The notes under the pieces: model-generated | The model's input: only the letters and a program-made list of their open reading frames with translations | Told to the model about the DNA's origin: nothing | The model's database searches: none | DNA from: Clostridiaceae bacterium | Lineage (GTDB): Bacteria; Bacillota; Clostridia; Lachnospirales; Lachnospiraceae | Reading direction: 5' to 3' | NCBI GenBank assembly: GCA_009911065.1 | Contig: QXWR01000012.1 | Location: forward strand, 52,875 to 116,874 | DNA length: 64,000 nt | Part shown: positions 8,172 to 15,348 of the stretch, in pieces | Layout: every line of letters begins with the position of its first letter | Numbering within the stretch: the stretch's first letter is position 1 | Program-made: the position numbers and the translations under genes

Positions 8172-9356
8172 ATGCAGCCAAAGGAACAGAGAATCAAAGA
8201 GCTTTTAAGGGAGCGGGGACTGGATGGGGCCATTGTTTCTTCTCCGGAGAATTTTCACTATGTAACCGGTTTTGGAGGACATCAGCACACCGTATCCAGA
8301 CAGTCCGGATTTACCCTGGCCGTTATGCGGGCAGACGACAAAGCGCCTACTCACATTACCACCATGGATTTTGAGGCGGCCACGTTTCGGATAAAGGCAG
8401 CAAACACCGGATTTGTGGTGGACCCATACGATACCTGGGTAGGATTAAAGACCTGGCCGGAGATCGCAGAAGGTGTGGTGCTGCCGGATAAGGAGCGGAT
8501 GGTAAGTTCCGATGACAAGTTGGAAAAGTTTGTGAAAGAATGCGATCTGGCAGACAAAAAAATCGGTGTGGAACTAGACTATCTTTCTGTGCCGTATTAT
8601 AATAAACTTAAGGAGAAATTTCCGGAGGCAGAGTTTGTCAATATTTCAGACCTGTTTGTCTATGCCCGCAGCGTGAAGACTCAGGAAGAAATCCAGATGT
8701 TCCGGGATTTATGCCGGATTGCGGATCAAGGGTTTACAAAAGTAAGCCAGATGGTTAAGATTGGCGTGTCTGAGCAGGAAATGTCCAACTGTTTCCGCCA
8801 GGATGTGATGAAATCTGGTTTCTGTGTGCCAAGCTCCTGGTCCATGTTTTCCACAGGACCATCCGGTTCCCGTCTGACCATTCCAGAGAAGGGAATTGTG
8901 AAAGATGGAGATGTGGTGAAATTTGATGCAGGGGTCAATGCAGAGTTTGATTTTTATACCACAGACACTTCCAGAGCCTGGGTGATAGGAAATGCAGATC
9001 CAGTTCTGTTTCAACTGAAAGATACCCTGTACGAGGGACAGAGGCGGATGATTGCTGCGGCAAAACCAGGACTTCCCATTTGTGAGCTGTATCATGCGGC
9101 TTATGACTATGTAAAGGAAAAATATCCTTCCTACCGAAGAGGACATCAGGGCCATTCCATCAGTATGGGACCGGCCACAGCAGAAGCGCCTTATATCAAT
9201 GCCACGGAGACCAGACTTTTGGAGCCGGGGATGATTCTGGCCATGGAAGTACCCTGCTACATTGATGGAATCAATGGATTTAATATTGAGGATATGGTGC
9301 TGATTACAGAGACTGGGTGTGAGGTTCTCACGCCGAATACCCCTCATTATCTGTAA
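8172..9356 (+). CDS. M24-family metallopeptidase (Xaa-Pro dipeptidase/creatinase-like)
   Basis: 394 aa, pita-bread fold, dinuclear metal site. Ligands are visible: Asp in Lys-Phe-Asp-Ala-Gly, Asp in Thr-Asp-Thr-Ser-Arg, His in Gly-His-Gln-Gly-His, Glu in Ala-Met-Glu-Val-Pro and Glu in Asn-Ile-Glu-Asp-Met. The N-terminal domain is creatinase-like (about 1-150). It is a cytoplasmic hydrolase of X-Pro dipeptides or related amide bonds. Third gene of the sigma-54 operon, 91 nt after the transporter, so it probably cleaves the imported compound. Start: GGTGAAAGG before ATG 8172. Confidence 0.9.
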   Translation: MQPKEQRIKELLRERGLDGAIVSSPENFHYVTGFGGHQHTVSRQSGFTLAVMRADDKAPTHITTMDFEAATFRIKAANTGFVVDPYDTWVGLKTWPEIAEGVVLPDKERMVSSDDKLEKFVKECDLADKKIGVELDYLSVPYYNKLKEKFPEAEFVNISDLFVYARSVKTQEEIQMFRDLCRIADQGFTKVSQMVKIGVSEQEMSNCFRQDVMKSGFCVPSSWSMFSTGPSGSRLTIPEKGIVKDGDVVKFDAGVNAEFDFYTTDTSRAWVIGNADPVLFQLKDTLYEGQRRMIAAAKPGLPICELYHAAYDYVKEKYPSYRRGHQGHSISMGPATAEAPYINATETRLLEPGMILAMEVPCYIDGINGFNIEDMVLITETGCEVLTPNTPHYL

Positions 9357-9422
9357 AGAGGAAAAGGCAGAGAGAATTTTATTTTAAGATGACCCAAAAA
9401 GGGTGTAAGAAAAGAGGTAAAA

Positions 9423-11108
9423 ATGAAAGTTGTGATTGTAGGCGGTGTGGCCGGAGGCGCAGGAACCGCAGCGCGGCTGCGGAGAAATGATGAGAATGCA
9501 GAGATCATTATGCTGGAACGGGGAGACTATATTTCTTATGCCAACTGTGGGCTTCCCTATTATGTAGGCGGGGTGATTACGGACAAAGGAGCATTACAGC
9601 TTCAGACGCCGGAGCGTTTCCACAGCCGTTTCCGTGTCGATGTGCGTACTGGCAGTGAAGCTGTGGCAGTGGACACAGAAAATAAGTGTGTCACCGTAAA
9701 ACATGGAGAAGAGACTTATAAGGAAACGTATGATAAGCTGGTTCTTTCTCCTGGCGCAGGTCCGGTACGTCCCTCCATTCCTGGAATGGAAGAGAACACG
9801 GTATTTACCTTGAGAAACATTCCGGATACCTATGCAATTTATGACTTTGTTCAGTCCCAAAAGCCCGCTTCCTGCGCGGTTATTGGAGCAGGATTTATTG
9901 GTCTGGAGATGGCGGAGAATCTGGCAGAACAGGGAATCCAGGTTTCAGTGGTGGAAGGAGCGGCCCACGTGATGCCTCCGATTGATTTGGATATGGCTCA
10001 TGGAGTTCACAATTACATCCGGGCGAAAGGGATTGAATTGTATTTGGGACAGACCTGCACAGCTATGGACAAAGAAGGGGTCATCTTAAAGGACGGACGC
10101 AAAGTAAAGGCAGATATGGTGATTTTGAGCATCGGAGTCCGTCCGGATACCGGATTTTTAAAAGACAGCGGCATTGAACTGGGGCAGAGAGGGGAGATTC
10201 TGGTAAACGAGTATATGGAAACTTCCGCAAAAGATGTGTATGCTTTGGGAGATGCAGTGTCCGTTCTTCATGTGGTCAGCCAAAAGCAGGTTCTCATTCC
10301 TCTGGCATCCCCGGCCAATAAACAGGGCCGGATTGTGGGAGATAACCTGTGCGGCAAAAAGGTTGCCTACAAGGGAAGCCAGGGTACGTCCATTATGAAG
10401 TTCTTTGATATGACGGTTGCAGTTACCGGTGAGAAGGAGGAGAGCCTTTTGGCTTGCAACCGGCCGTTTAAGAAGGTGATCACCACCTCTTCTTCCCAGG
10501 CTGGCTATTATCCGGGAGGAGAGATGATGACCGTCAAAACTTTGTTTGACCCGGAAAGCGGCGTTATTTTGGGCGCACAGATCGTAGGCGGAAAAGGTGT
10601 GGACAAGAGAATTGACGATCTGGCCAACGCAGTGCGTTTTGGATTGACTGGGTATGACCTTCAGGAAATGGAGCTGGCTTATGCGCCGCCTTTCTCCTCT
10701 GCAAAAGATCCGGTGAACATGGCAGGCTATGTGATTGGAAATGTGATGGAAGGGCTTATGAAGCCGTTCTATGTGGAAGATCTGGATCAGATTCCACAGG
10801 AGGCAATCTGTTTGGATGTGCGGACGGACGAGGAGGTGGCAGGAGGGATGATTCCTGGCTTTATCCACATTCCTTTGGACAGTCTGCGGGATCGCATGAA
10901 TGAGCTGGATTTGAAAAAAGAGATTTATATTACCTGTCAAATTGGCCTGCGGGGATATTTAGCCCAGCGGATTTTAGAGCAGGCTGGGGCTAAGACCTGG
11001 AATCTGTCTGGTGGATACCGGTTTTATGAGATGATGAAAAATGATAAAGCATCCATGGCTGCTGTGGCGGGAATGTGTACGGCCTGCGGCATGGAGGTAG
11101 AAAAGTAG
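9423..11108 (+). CDS. CoA-disulfide reductase/NADH oxidase-family flavoprotein with C-terminal rhodanese domain
   Basis: 561 aa. An FAD-binding Rossmann motif starts at residue 4, with single catalytic Cys42 in Asn-Cys-Gly-Leu-Pro-Tyr-Tyr, as in CoA-disulfide and persulfide reductases. A second NAD-binding Rossmann motif (Gly-Ala-Gly-Phe-Ile-Gly) lies near 160. The C-terminal 90 residues are a rhodanese domain with active loop Cys-Gln-Ile-Gly-Leu-Arg-Gly. An extra Cys-Thr-Ala-Cys tail follows. Fusions of this type reduce CoA or glutathione persulfides and polysulfide using NAD(P)H. As the last gene of an operon headed by a C-S lyase, it could handle sulfane sulfur released from the substrate (inference). 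Confidence 0.92.
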   Translation: MKVVIVGGVAGGAGTAARLRRNDENAEIIMLERGDYISYANCGLPYYVGGVITDKGALQLQTPERFHSRFRVDVRTGSEAVAVDTENKCVTVKHGEETYKETYDKLVLSPGAGPVRPSIPGMEENTVFTLRNIPDTYAIYDFVQSQKPASCAVIGAGFIGLEMAENLAEQGIQVSVVEGAAHVMPPIDLDMAHGVHNYIRAKGIELYLGQTCTAMDKEGVILKDGRKVKADMVILSIGVRPDTGFLKDSGIELGQRGEILVNEYMETSAKDVYALGDAVSVLHVVSQKQVLIPLASPANKQGRIVGDNLCGKKVAYKGSQGTSIMKFFDMTVAVTGEKEESLLACNRPFKKVITTSSSQAGYYPGGEMMTVKTLFDPESGVILGAQIVGGKGVDKRIDDLANAVRFGLTGYDLQEMELAYAPPFSSAKDPVNMAGYVIGNVMEGLMKPFYVEDLDQIPQEAICLDVRTDEEVAGGMIPGFIHIPLDSLRDRMNELDLKKEIYITCQIGLRGYLAQRILEQAGAKTWNLSGGYRFYEMMKNDKASMAAVAGMCTACGMEVEK

Positions 11109-11161
11109 TCCCTTTAGGCGAATCGGTTTTTTATTTTTGATAACGAGATCCTTTGAAAAAG

Positions 11162-11203
11162 GCTGTTGCAGCGGTGTTTTTACATTTGCGCAACAGCTTT
11201 TTT
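11162..11203 (+). terminator. Terminator of the sigma-54 operon
   Basis: GCTGTTGC (11162-11169) pairs with GCAACAGC (11190-11197), followed by six T. A-rich sequence precedes the stem, so it could also act on the other strand. Confidence 0.85.
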
Positions 11204-11291
11204 CGTTGGACAAAAGATTTTACCCAGCGGTTTACATTTCAAAAGAAATGTGATATATGATATATAATCCAGGAAAAAAGGAAAATGAGCT

Positions 11292-11753
11292 GTGGATAAG
11301 GAAAAGAAAAGGCCATTGGCAGTGATTTTTATAGGGATTCAGGCAAGTGGAAAATCTTCGTTTTATCGGGAATATATGGAAGGAACGTTTGTACATATTA
11401 ATTTGGACACACTTCATACACGAAATAAGGAGAATCTTCTTTTGGAGGAATGTTTGGCAAAAGGACAATCCTTTGTGGTGGATAATACCAACCCGACAAG
11501 GAAGGAGCGGGAACGGTATATTCAGCTGGCCAGGACCCATGGGTATGAGATTGCAGGATATTTTTTTCAGTCTATAGTGGCAGATTGTATCGCCCGAAAT
11601 CAGCAGCGGACCGGGAAGGCAAGAGTGCCGGACCGGGCTGTGGCAGGAACCTCTAACCGGCTGCAGCTTCCGTCTGTGGAGGAAGGGTTTGATCGGCTGT
11701 TTTTTGTGAAGATGGCTGAGGGAAAGTTTGAAGTGCAGCCATGGAAAGGATAG
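11292..11753 (+). CDS. P-loop polynucleotide kinase-like protein (PNKP kinase-domain family)
   Basis: 153 aa beginning at GTG 11292; the nearby ATG at 11285 runs into a stop within five codons. Walker A is Gly-Ile-Gln-Ala-Ser-Gly-Lys-Ser (residues 15-22), followed by Asn-Leu-Asp-Thr. Val-Val-Asp-Asn-Thr-Asn-Pro-Thr (about 62-69), then Arg-x-Arg-Tyr, is the hallmark of PNKP/T4 Pnk-type 5' kinases. Arg-Val-Pro-Asp-Arg near 110 fits the lid region. It is the size of a stand-alone kinase domain with no phosphatase attached. The stop is directly followed by the Thg1-like gene, implying coupled expression and a shared nucleic-acid repair role. The alternative is a zeta-toxin-like or small-molecule kinase. 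Confidence 0.8.
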   Translation: MDKEKKRPLAVIFIGIQASGKSSFYREYMEGTFVHINLDTLHTRNKENLLLEECLAKGQSFVVDNTNPTRKERERYIQLARTHGYEIAGYFFQSIVADCIARNQQRTGKARVPDRAVAGTSNRLQLPSVEEGFDRLFFVKMAEGKFEVQPWKG

Positions 11754-12530
11754 GTGATTTGTGTGAATTTTGAGGAGCTGGATAAGAAAATGAGACGATT
11801 TGAGGAGTCCTTAGATCAAATCATTCTGTCGGAACTATATCTGGCAGTTCGTCTGGATGGACGGAATTTTACCAGACTGACAAAGGAAATTTGTAAGTTT
11901 GAGGCGCCTTTTGATGAGAAGTTTCGAGATGCTATGGTAGAGACGGTAAAACATTTGATGGATTGCGGATTTCGCATTGTCTATGGATATACGCAAAGCG
12001 ACGAGATTTCCCTTTTGTTTCACAGGGAAGAAACGGTCTTTGGCAGAAAAACCAGGAAATTAAATTCAGTTCTGGCAGGAGAGGCCAGTGGGTATATGTC
12101 TTTAAAACTTGGAGTGCCAGTCTGTTTTGACTGCCGCGTGGTGCCTTTGCCAAATCTGGAATGTGTGGGAGATTATTTTGCATGGAGGCAGGAGGATGCC
12201 CACAGAAATTCTCTCAATGCTCATTGTTACTGGATGCTTCGGAAGAAAGGAGCGTCTCCAAAAGAGGCGACAAAAGTGGTTGAGGGAAAGTCCGTTGGAG
12301 AGAAAAATGAGCTGCTTTTTTCCGAAAACATCAATTACAATGAACTGCCAAATTGGCAAAAACGAGGGATTGGATTATATTATAAAACTTATGAAAAAAC
12401 AGGTTTTGACCCAATCCGGCAGGAGAATGTAACCTGTGTCCGAAACCAGATTTGGGTGGATATGGAGCTGGAGCTGGGAGAACCCTACAGGAAATGGGTT
12501 ACAGGATTTTTGGAAAGGCAAAAATCATGA
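11754..12530 (+). CDS. Thg1-like 3'-5' RNA polymerase (tRNA-His guanylyltransferase family)
   Basis: 258 aa. Thg1-family enzymes add nucleotides to RNA 5' ends in the 3'-5' direction; bacterial Thg1-like proteins repair 5'-truncated tRNAs. The two metal-binding motifs are intact: Arg-Leu-Asp-Gly-Arg-Asn-Phe (Asp35) and Tyr-Thr-Gln-Ser-Asp-Glu-Ile-Ser (Asp83), with downstream His-Arg-Asn-Ser-Leu-Asn. The open frame starts with GTG 11754 directly after the kinase stop; GTG 11763, 6 nt behind AGGTGA, is an equally good start. The gene overlaps the cobK-cbiE start by 4 nt (ATGA), so all three may be co-transcribed. Pairing with a 5'-kinase supports an RNA-repair role over normal tRNA-His maturation, although that pathway is inferred. 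Confidence 0.9.
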   Translation: MICVNFEELDKKMRRFEESLDQIILSELYLAVRLDGRNFTRLTKEICKFEAPFDEKFRDAMVETVKHLMDCGFRIVYGYTQSDEISLLFHREETVFGRKTRKLNSVLAGEASGYMSLKLGVPVCFDCRVVPLPNLECVGDYFAWRQEDAHRNSLNAHCYWMLRKKGASPKEATKVVEGKSVGEKNELLFSENINYNELPNWQKRGIGLYYKTYEKTGFDPIRQENVTCVRNQIWVDMELELGEPYRKWVTGFLERQKS

Positions 12531-14062
12531 CAAAGGTATTGATTTTCGGGGGAACTGTGGAAGGGAGAGAGCTGGCAGAATACGGGGTCCAAAAGGGCCT
12601 TGCTGTGGCAGTCAGCGTGGTGTCAGAGTATGGCCAGGGAATGTTAAAGGCCAGAGAGGGTCTGTCTGTGCGTCAGGGGGTTTTGGATCAAAAAGGAATG
12701 GCTGAGTGGATTCAGGCAGAGAATCCGATTTTGGTTATGGATGCCACCCATCCCCATGCGACAACAGCCACTGAACATATTTTTTCTGCCTGTGAAACCG
12801 TCGGGGTTCCCTGTGTCCGGGTGCTGCGTCAGGAGACAGAGGAATCTTTTTATACTTGCGGACAGGACGACAGTCAGGTTTTTTGGGTGGATACACCCAT
12901 GGAAGCAGTGGAGCTTTTAAAAAGGGATAAAGAACCTGTGCTTCTCACTACAGGAAGCAGAGAGTTGGAGGTGTTTGCTACTGCCGAACATTTAAAGGGA
13001 CGAATCTATGCCAGAGTTCTGCCGGACAGTCAGGTGATTGCTGCGTGTGAAACGTTAGGAATTTCCGGCCGCCAGCTGATTGCCATGCAGGGACCTTTTT
13101 CCGTGGAAATGAATTGTGCTCTGATTCATGCAACCAGGACCAGGTGGCTGGTGACAAAAGAGTCCGGTCATGCAGGGGGATTTGCAGAAAAAATGGAGGC
13201 GGCAAGGGCATGTAAGGTTCGGACGATAGTCATTCGTCGCCCCAGGCAGAAGGCAGGAATGAACCTGGAAGAATCCAAAGCAATACTTCGGAAACTGGCA
13301 GAAGATATGGTTCAAAGGGAAGAGGAGAAACTGAAACAAAAGGAAGGGCGGCAAGAGGAGCAAGGGGAACCGGCAAAAGATATAGGTCAAAAGGAAAAGG
13401 CGGAATGGGGGCAGAAGGGCTGCCGTCAGCTGTATTTGATTGGAATGGGCATGGGCGGAGGAGGGCAGCTGACTCTGGAAGGGATAAAAGCCTTAAAACA
13501 GTGTCCGGTTATATTTGGTGCGCCGCGGATGCTTCAGGATGTGAAGGAATGGACCGGGAAAAGCATAAAGGTTCCGGTATATTCTGGCGAGGATATAAAA
13601 TCATGGCTTATGGCTCATCCCCAGGTAAAGACAGCAGCCGTTGTCTACTCAGGAGATACGGGCTTTTACAGCGGCTGCCGCCAGATGGTGGAAACCTGGG
13701 GGCAAGATAGGGGGGATTGTAAAATAGAAGTACTGCCGGGAATTTCGTCCATGTCCTGTCTGTGCGCCCGACTGAAAAGGTCCTGGGAGAATCTGTATCC
13801 AGCAAGCCTGCACGGAAAAGATTGTGATATTGAAGGAATTTTACATGAACACAGACAAGTTTTTTTGCTTTTAGGAGAAAAGGACGGACTGGGAAAATTG
13901 TGCCGTCGGCTGGTATTATCTGGAATGGGAAGCGTGCAGGTGGCAGCAGGGATTCGAATGGGATATTCCGATGAACAGATTGTGACCGGAACCGGAAGTG
14001 ACCTGGCAGATTGGCAGGGAGATGGTCTGGCGTCGGTAATTTTGGAGTGGAAGGAACACTAG
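12527..14062 (+). CDS. Fused precorrin-6A reductase (CobK/CbiJ) and cobalt-precorrin-7 C5-methyltransferase (CbiE)
   Basis: 511 aa from ATG 12527, which overlaps the previous stop. The N-terminal 250 residues are CobK/CbiJ: Ile-Phe-Gly-Gly-Thr-Val-Glu-Gly-Arg at 5-13 and Asp-Ala-Thr-His-Pro-His-Ala near 68. A highly charged Glu/Lys/Gln-rich linker follows (about 262-300). The C-terminal 205 residues are a tetrapyrrole methylase of the CbiE type, with Gly-Met-Gly-Met-Gly-Gly-Gly-Gly, Tyr-Ser-Gly-Asp-Thr-Gly-Phe and Leu-Pro-Gly-Ile-Ser-Ser. Together with CbiT downstream these enzymes carry out consecutive mid-pathway steps of anaerobic corrin synthesis. The other cbi genes are not in the window. 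Confidence 0.92.
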   Translation: MTKVLIFGGTVEGRELAEYGVQKGLAVAVSVVSEYGQGMLKAREGLSVRQGVLDQKGMAEWIQAENPILVMDATHPHATTATEHIFSACETVGVPCVRVLRQETEESFYTCGQDDSQVFWVDTPMEAVELLKRDKEPVLLTTGSRELEVFATAEHLKGRIYARVLPDSQVIAACETLGISGRQLIAMQGPFSVEMNCALIHATRTRWLVTKESGHAGGFAEKMEAARACKVRTIVIRRPRQKAGMNLEESKAILRKLAEDMVQREEEKLKQKEGRQEEQGEPAKDIGQKEKAEWGQKGCRQLYLIGMGMGGGGQLTLEGIKALKQCPVIFGAPRMLQDVKEWTGKSIKVPVYSGEDIKSWLMAHPQVKTAAVVYSGDTGFYSGCRQMVETWGQDRGDCKIEVLPGISSMSCLCARLKRSWENLYPASLHGKDCDIEGILHEHRQVFLLLGEKDGLGKLCRRLVLSGMGSVQVAAGIRMGYSDEQIVTGTGSDLADWQGDGLASVILEWKEH

Positions 14063-14146
14063 TACTGCCTTGCGGAAATGTATTCCTGGCATGTGAACGC
14101 TCTAAAATAACAGTTATTTTTGTCAAGAAAGGAAGCGAATGGAATT

Positions 14147-14701
14147 ATGAAGGATTCAGCTTTTATCCGGGGAAAAATTCCCATGACAAAAAGTGAGGTC
14201 CGGGCGGTCTCTTTGTCAAAACTGAATTTGCGGGATGACAGCATTGTGTATGATATTGGGGCGGGTACCGGGTCAGTTGCAGTGGAAGCGGCTCTTGTCA
14301 TAAGGCAGGGGCATGTGTATGCCATTGAGGAGAAGGAGGAAGGCTGTCAGCTGATTGGGCAAAATGTGGAAAAATTTCATCTTGAGAACGTTACTGTGGT
14401 ATGTGGAAAGGCGCCGGATGCGTTAAAAGGACTTCCGGTTCCGGACCGGGTTTTTGTGGGAGGAAGCGGAGGAAGGATGGCAGAAATTCTGGATTTTGTC
14501 CGGGAGAGAAATCCTTTGGTGCAGATTGTGATCAATGTGGCAGCTCTGGAAACCTTGTCTGTAGTAGGCAATTATCTGAAAGAAAAAAATCTGGAAGGGG
14601 AGATTGTCAGCATTCAGGTGGCAAAGGCCCAAACCCTTGGCAGTTATCATCTGATGCAGGGGCAGAATCCAGTTTATATTGTGACGATTGAACCAGAATA
14701 G
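14147..14701 (+). CDS. cbiT: Cobalt-precorrin-6B C15-methyltransferase (decarboxylating) CbiT
   Basis: 184 aa from ATG 14147, with GGAAG upstream; a TTG at 14120 in the same frame is less likely. CbiT uses S-adenosylmethionine to methylate C15 and decarboxylate the acetate side chain in cobalamin synthesis. The N-terminal Lys-Ile-Pro-Met-Thr-Lys-Ser-Glu-Val-Arg is the CbiT signature, followed by the SAM loop Asp-Ile-Gly-Ala-Gly-Thr-Gly-Ser (about 37-44) and Val-Phe-Val-Gly-Gly-Ser-Gly-Gly near 98. It lies 84 nt after the cobK-cbiE fusion. In many organisms CbiE and CbiT are fused to each other; here CbiE is fused to CobK and CbiT stands alone. Confidence 0.93.
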   Translation: MKDSAFIRGKIPMTKSEVRAVSLSKLNLRDDSIVYDIGAGTGSVAVEAALVIRQGHVYAIEEKEEGCQLIGQNVEKFHLENVTVVCGKAPDALKGLPVPDRVFVGGSGGRMAEILDFVRERNPLVQIVINVAALETLSVVGNYLKEKNLEGEIVSIQVAKAQTLGSYHLMQGQNPVYIVTIEPE

Positions 14702-14766
14702 GGTTGATTTTGGCGGGCAATGTGATTTGAGTGTTGTGGAAAATGGGAAAAGGAAGGGGAAGAAGG

Positions 14767-15348
14767 ATGCTTCATCTGATAACCGGAGGCAGCGGAAGCG
14801 GGAAATCCATGTACGGTGAAAAATTGATTCTGGATTCCAAGGCGTTTCATCGGTATTATGTGGCAACCATGCATCCCTGGGGAAAAGAGGGGGAGGAACG
14901 GGTACAAAGGCATCAAAAACAACGGGAAGGAAAGGGATTTGAGACCCTGGAAGTTTATGACCATCTGGAGTTGGCAACAATCCCTTCCAATGATTGGGAG
15001 CATACGGCTGTTTTGTTGGAATGTATGTCTAATTTGGTTGCCAATGAGCTTTTTGATGTGGGAGGTTTTAGAAAGGAGATTCTAAAACGAATCCACAAAG
15101 GAATCCAGCATCTGCAGGATTGTGCCAAAGATGTGATTGTGGTGACAAATAACGTGTTCATGGATGGGGTGGTCTATGAGGAAGATACCATGAATTATCT
15201 TCGCCTGCTGGCCCAAATAAACCGGGAGCTGGCAGAGAAGGCAGATCGAGTAACTGAGGTAGTGTATGGCATTCCAATTCCTATAAAATCGGAAGATCAA
15301 GGAATGGAAAAGGAAAGAAGGTTTTTATGTCAGATAAATTCCCAATAA
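14767..15348 (+). CDS. cobU: Adenosylcobinamide kinase/adenosylcobinamide-phosphate guanylyltransferase
   Basis: 193 aa from ATG 14767 (purine-rich GGAAGGGGAAGAAGG upstream). CobU phosphorylates adenosylcobinamide and transfers GMP for nucleotide-loop assembly. P-loop Gly-Gly-Ser-Gly-Ser-Gly-Lys-Ser near residue 7, Tyr-Val-Ala-Thr-Met near 34, Arg-Val-Gln-Arg-His (the catalytic His region) and Leu-Glu-Cys-Met-Ser-Asn-Leu are in family order. The usual Ser-Asn-Glu-Val-Gly is replaced by Thr-Asn-Asn-Val-Phe, a somewhat divergent version. Its last 22 bases overlap the next gene, a SUKH-domain protein. Confidence 0.88.
   Translation: MLHLITGGSGSGKSMYGEKLILDSKAFHRYYVATMHPWGKEGEERVQRHQKQREGKGFETLEVYDHLELATIPSNDWEHTAVLLECMSNLVANELFDVGGFRKEILKRIHKGIQHLQDCAKDVIVVTNNVFMDGVVYEEDTMNYLRLLAQINRELAEKADRVTEVVYGIPIPIKSEDQGMEKERRFLCQINSQ

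Noticed and set aside
11204..12526. Cobalamin riboswitch before the corrin genes
   Set aside because: No B12-box-like core or usual GCCACTG element could be seen upstream of the kinase, Thg1 or cobK-cbiE genes.
14053..14064. 12-mer GGAACACTAGTA, also at 32053-32064
   Set aside because: Two exact copies containing the rare CTAG, both after gene ends, but flanks do not align and they do not match the foldback element beyond ACTAGTA.
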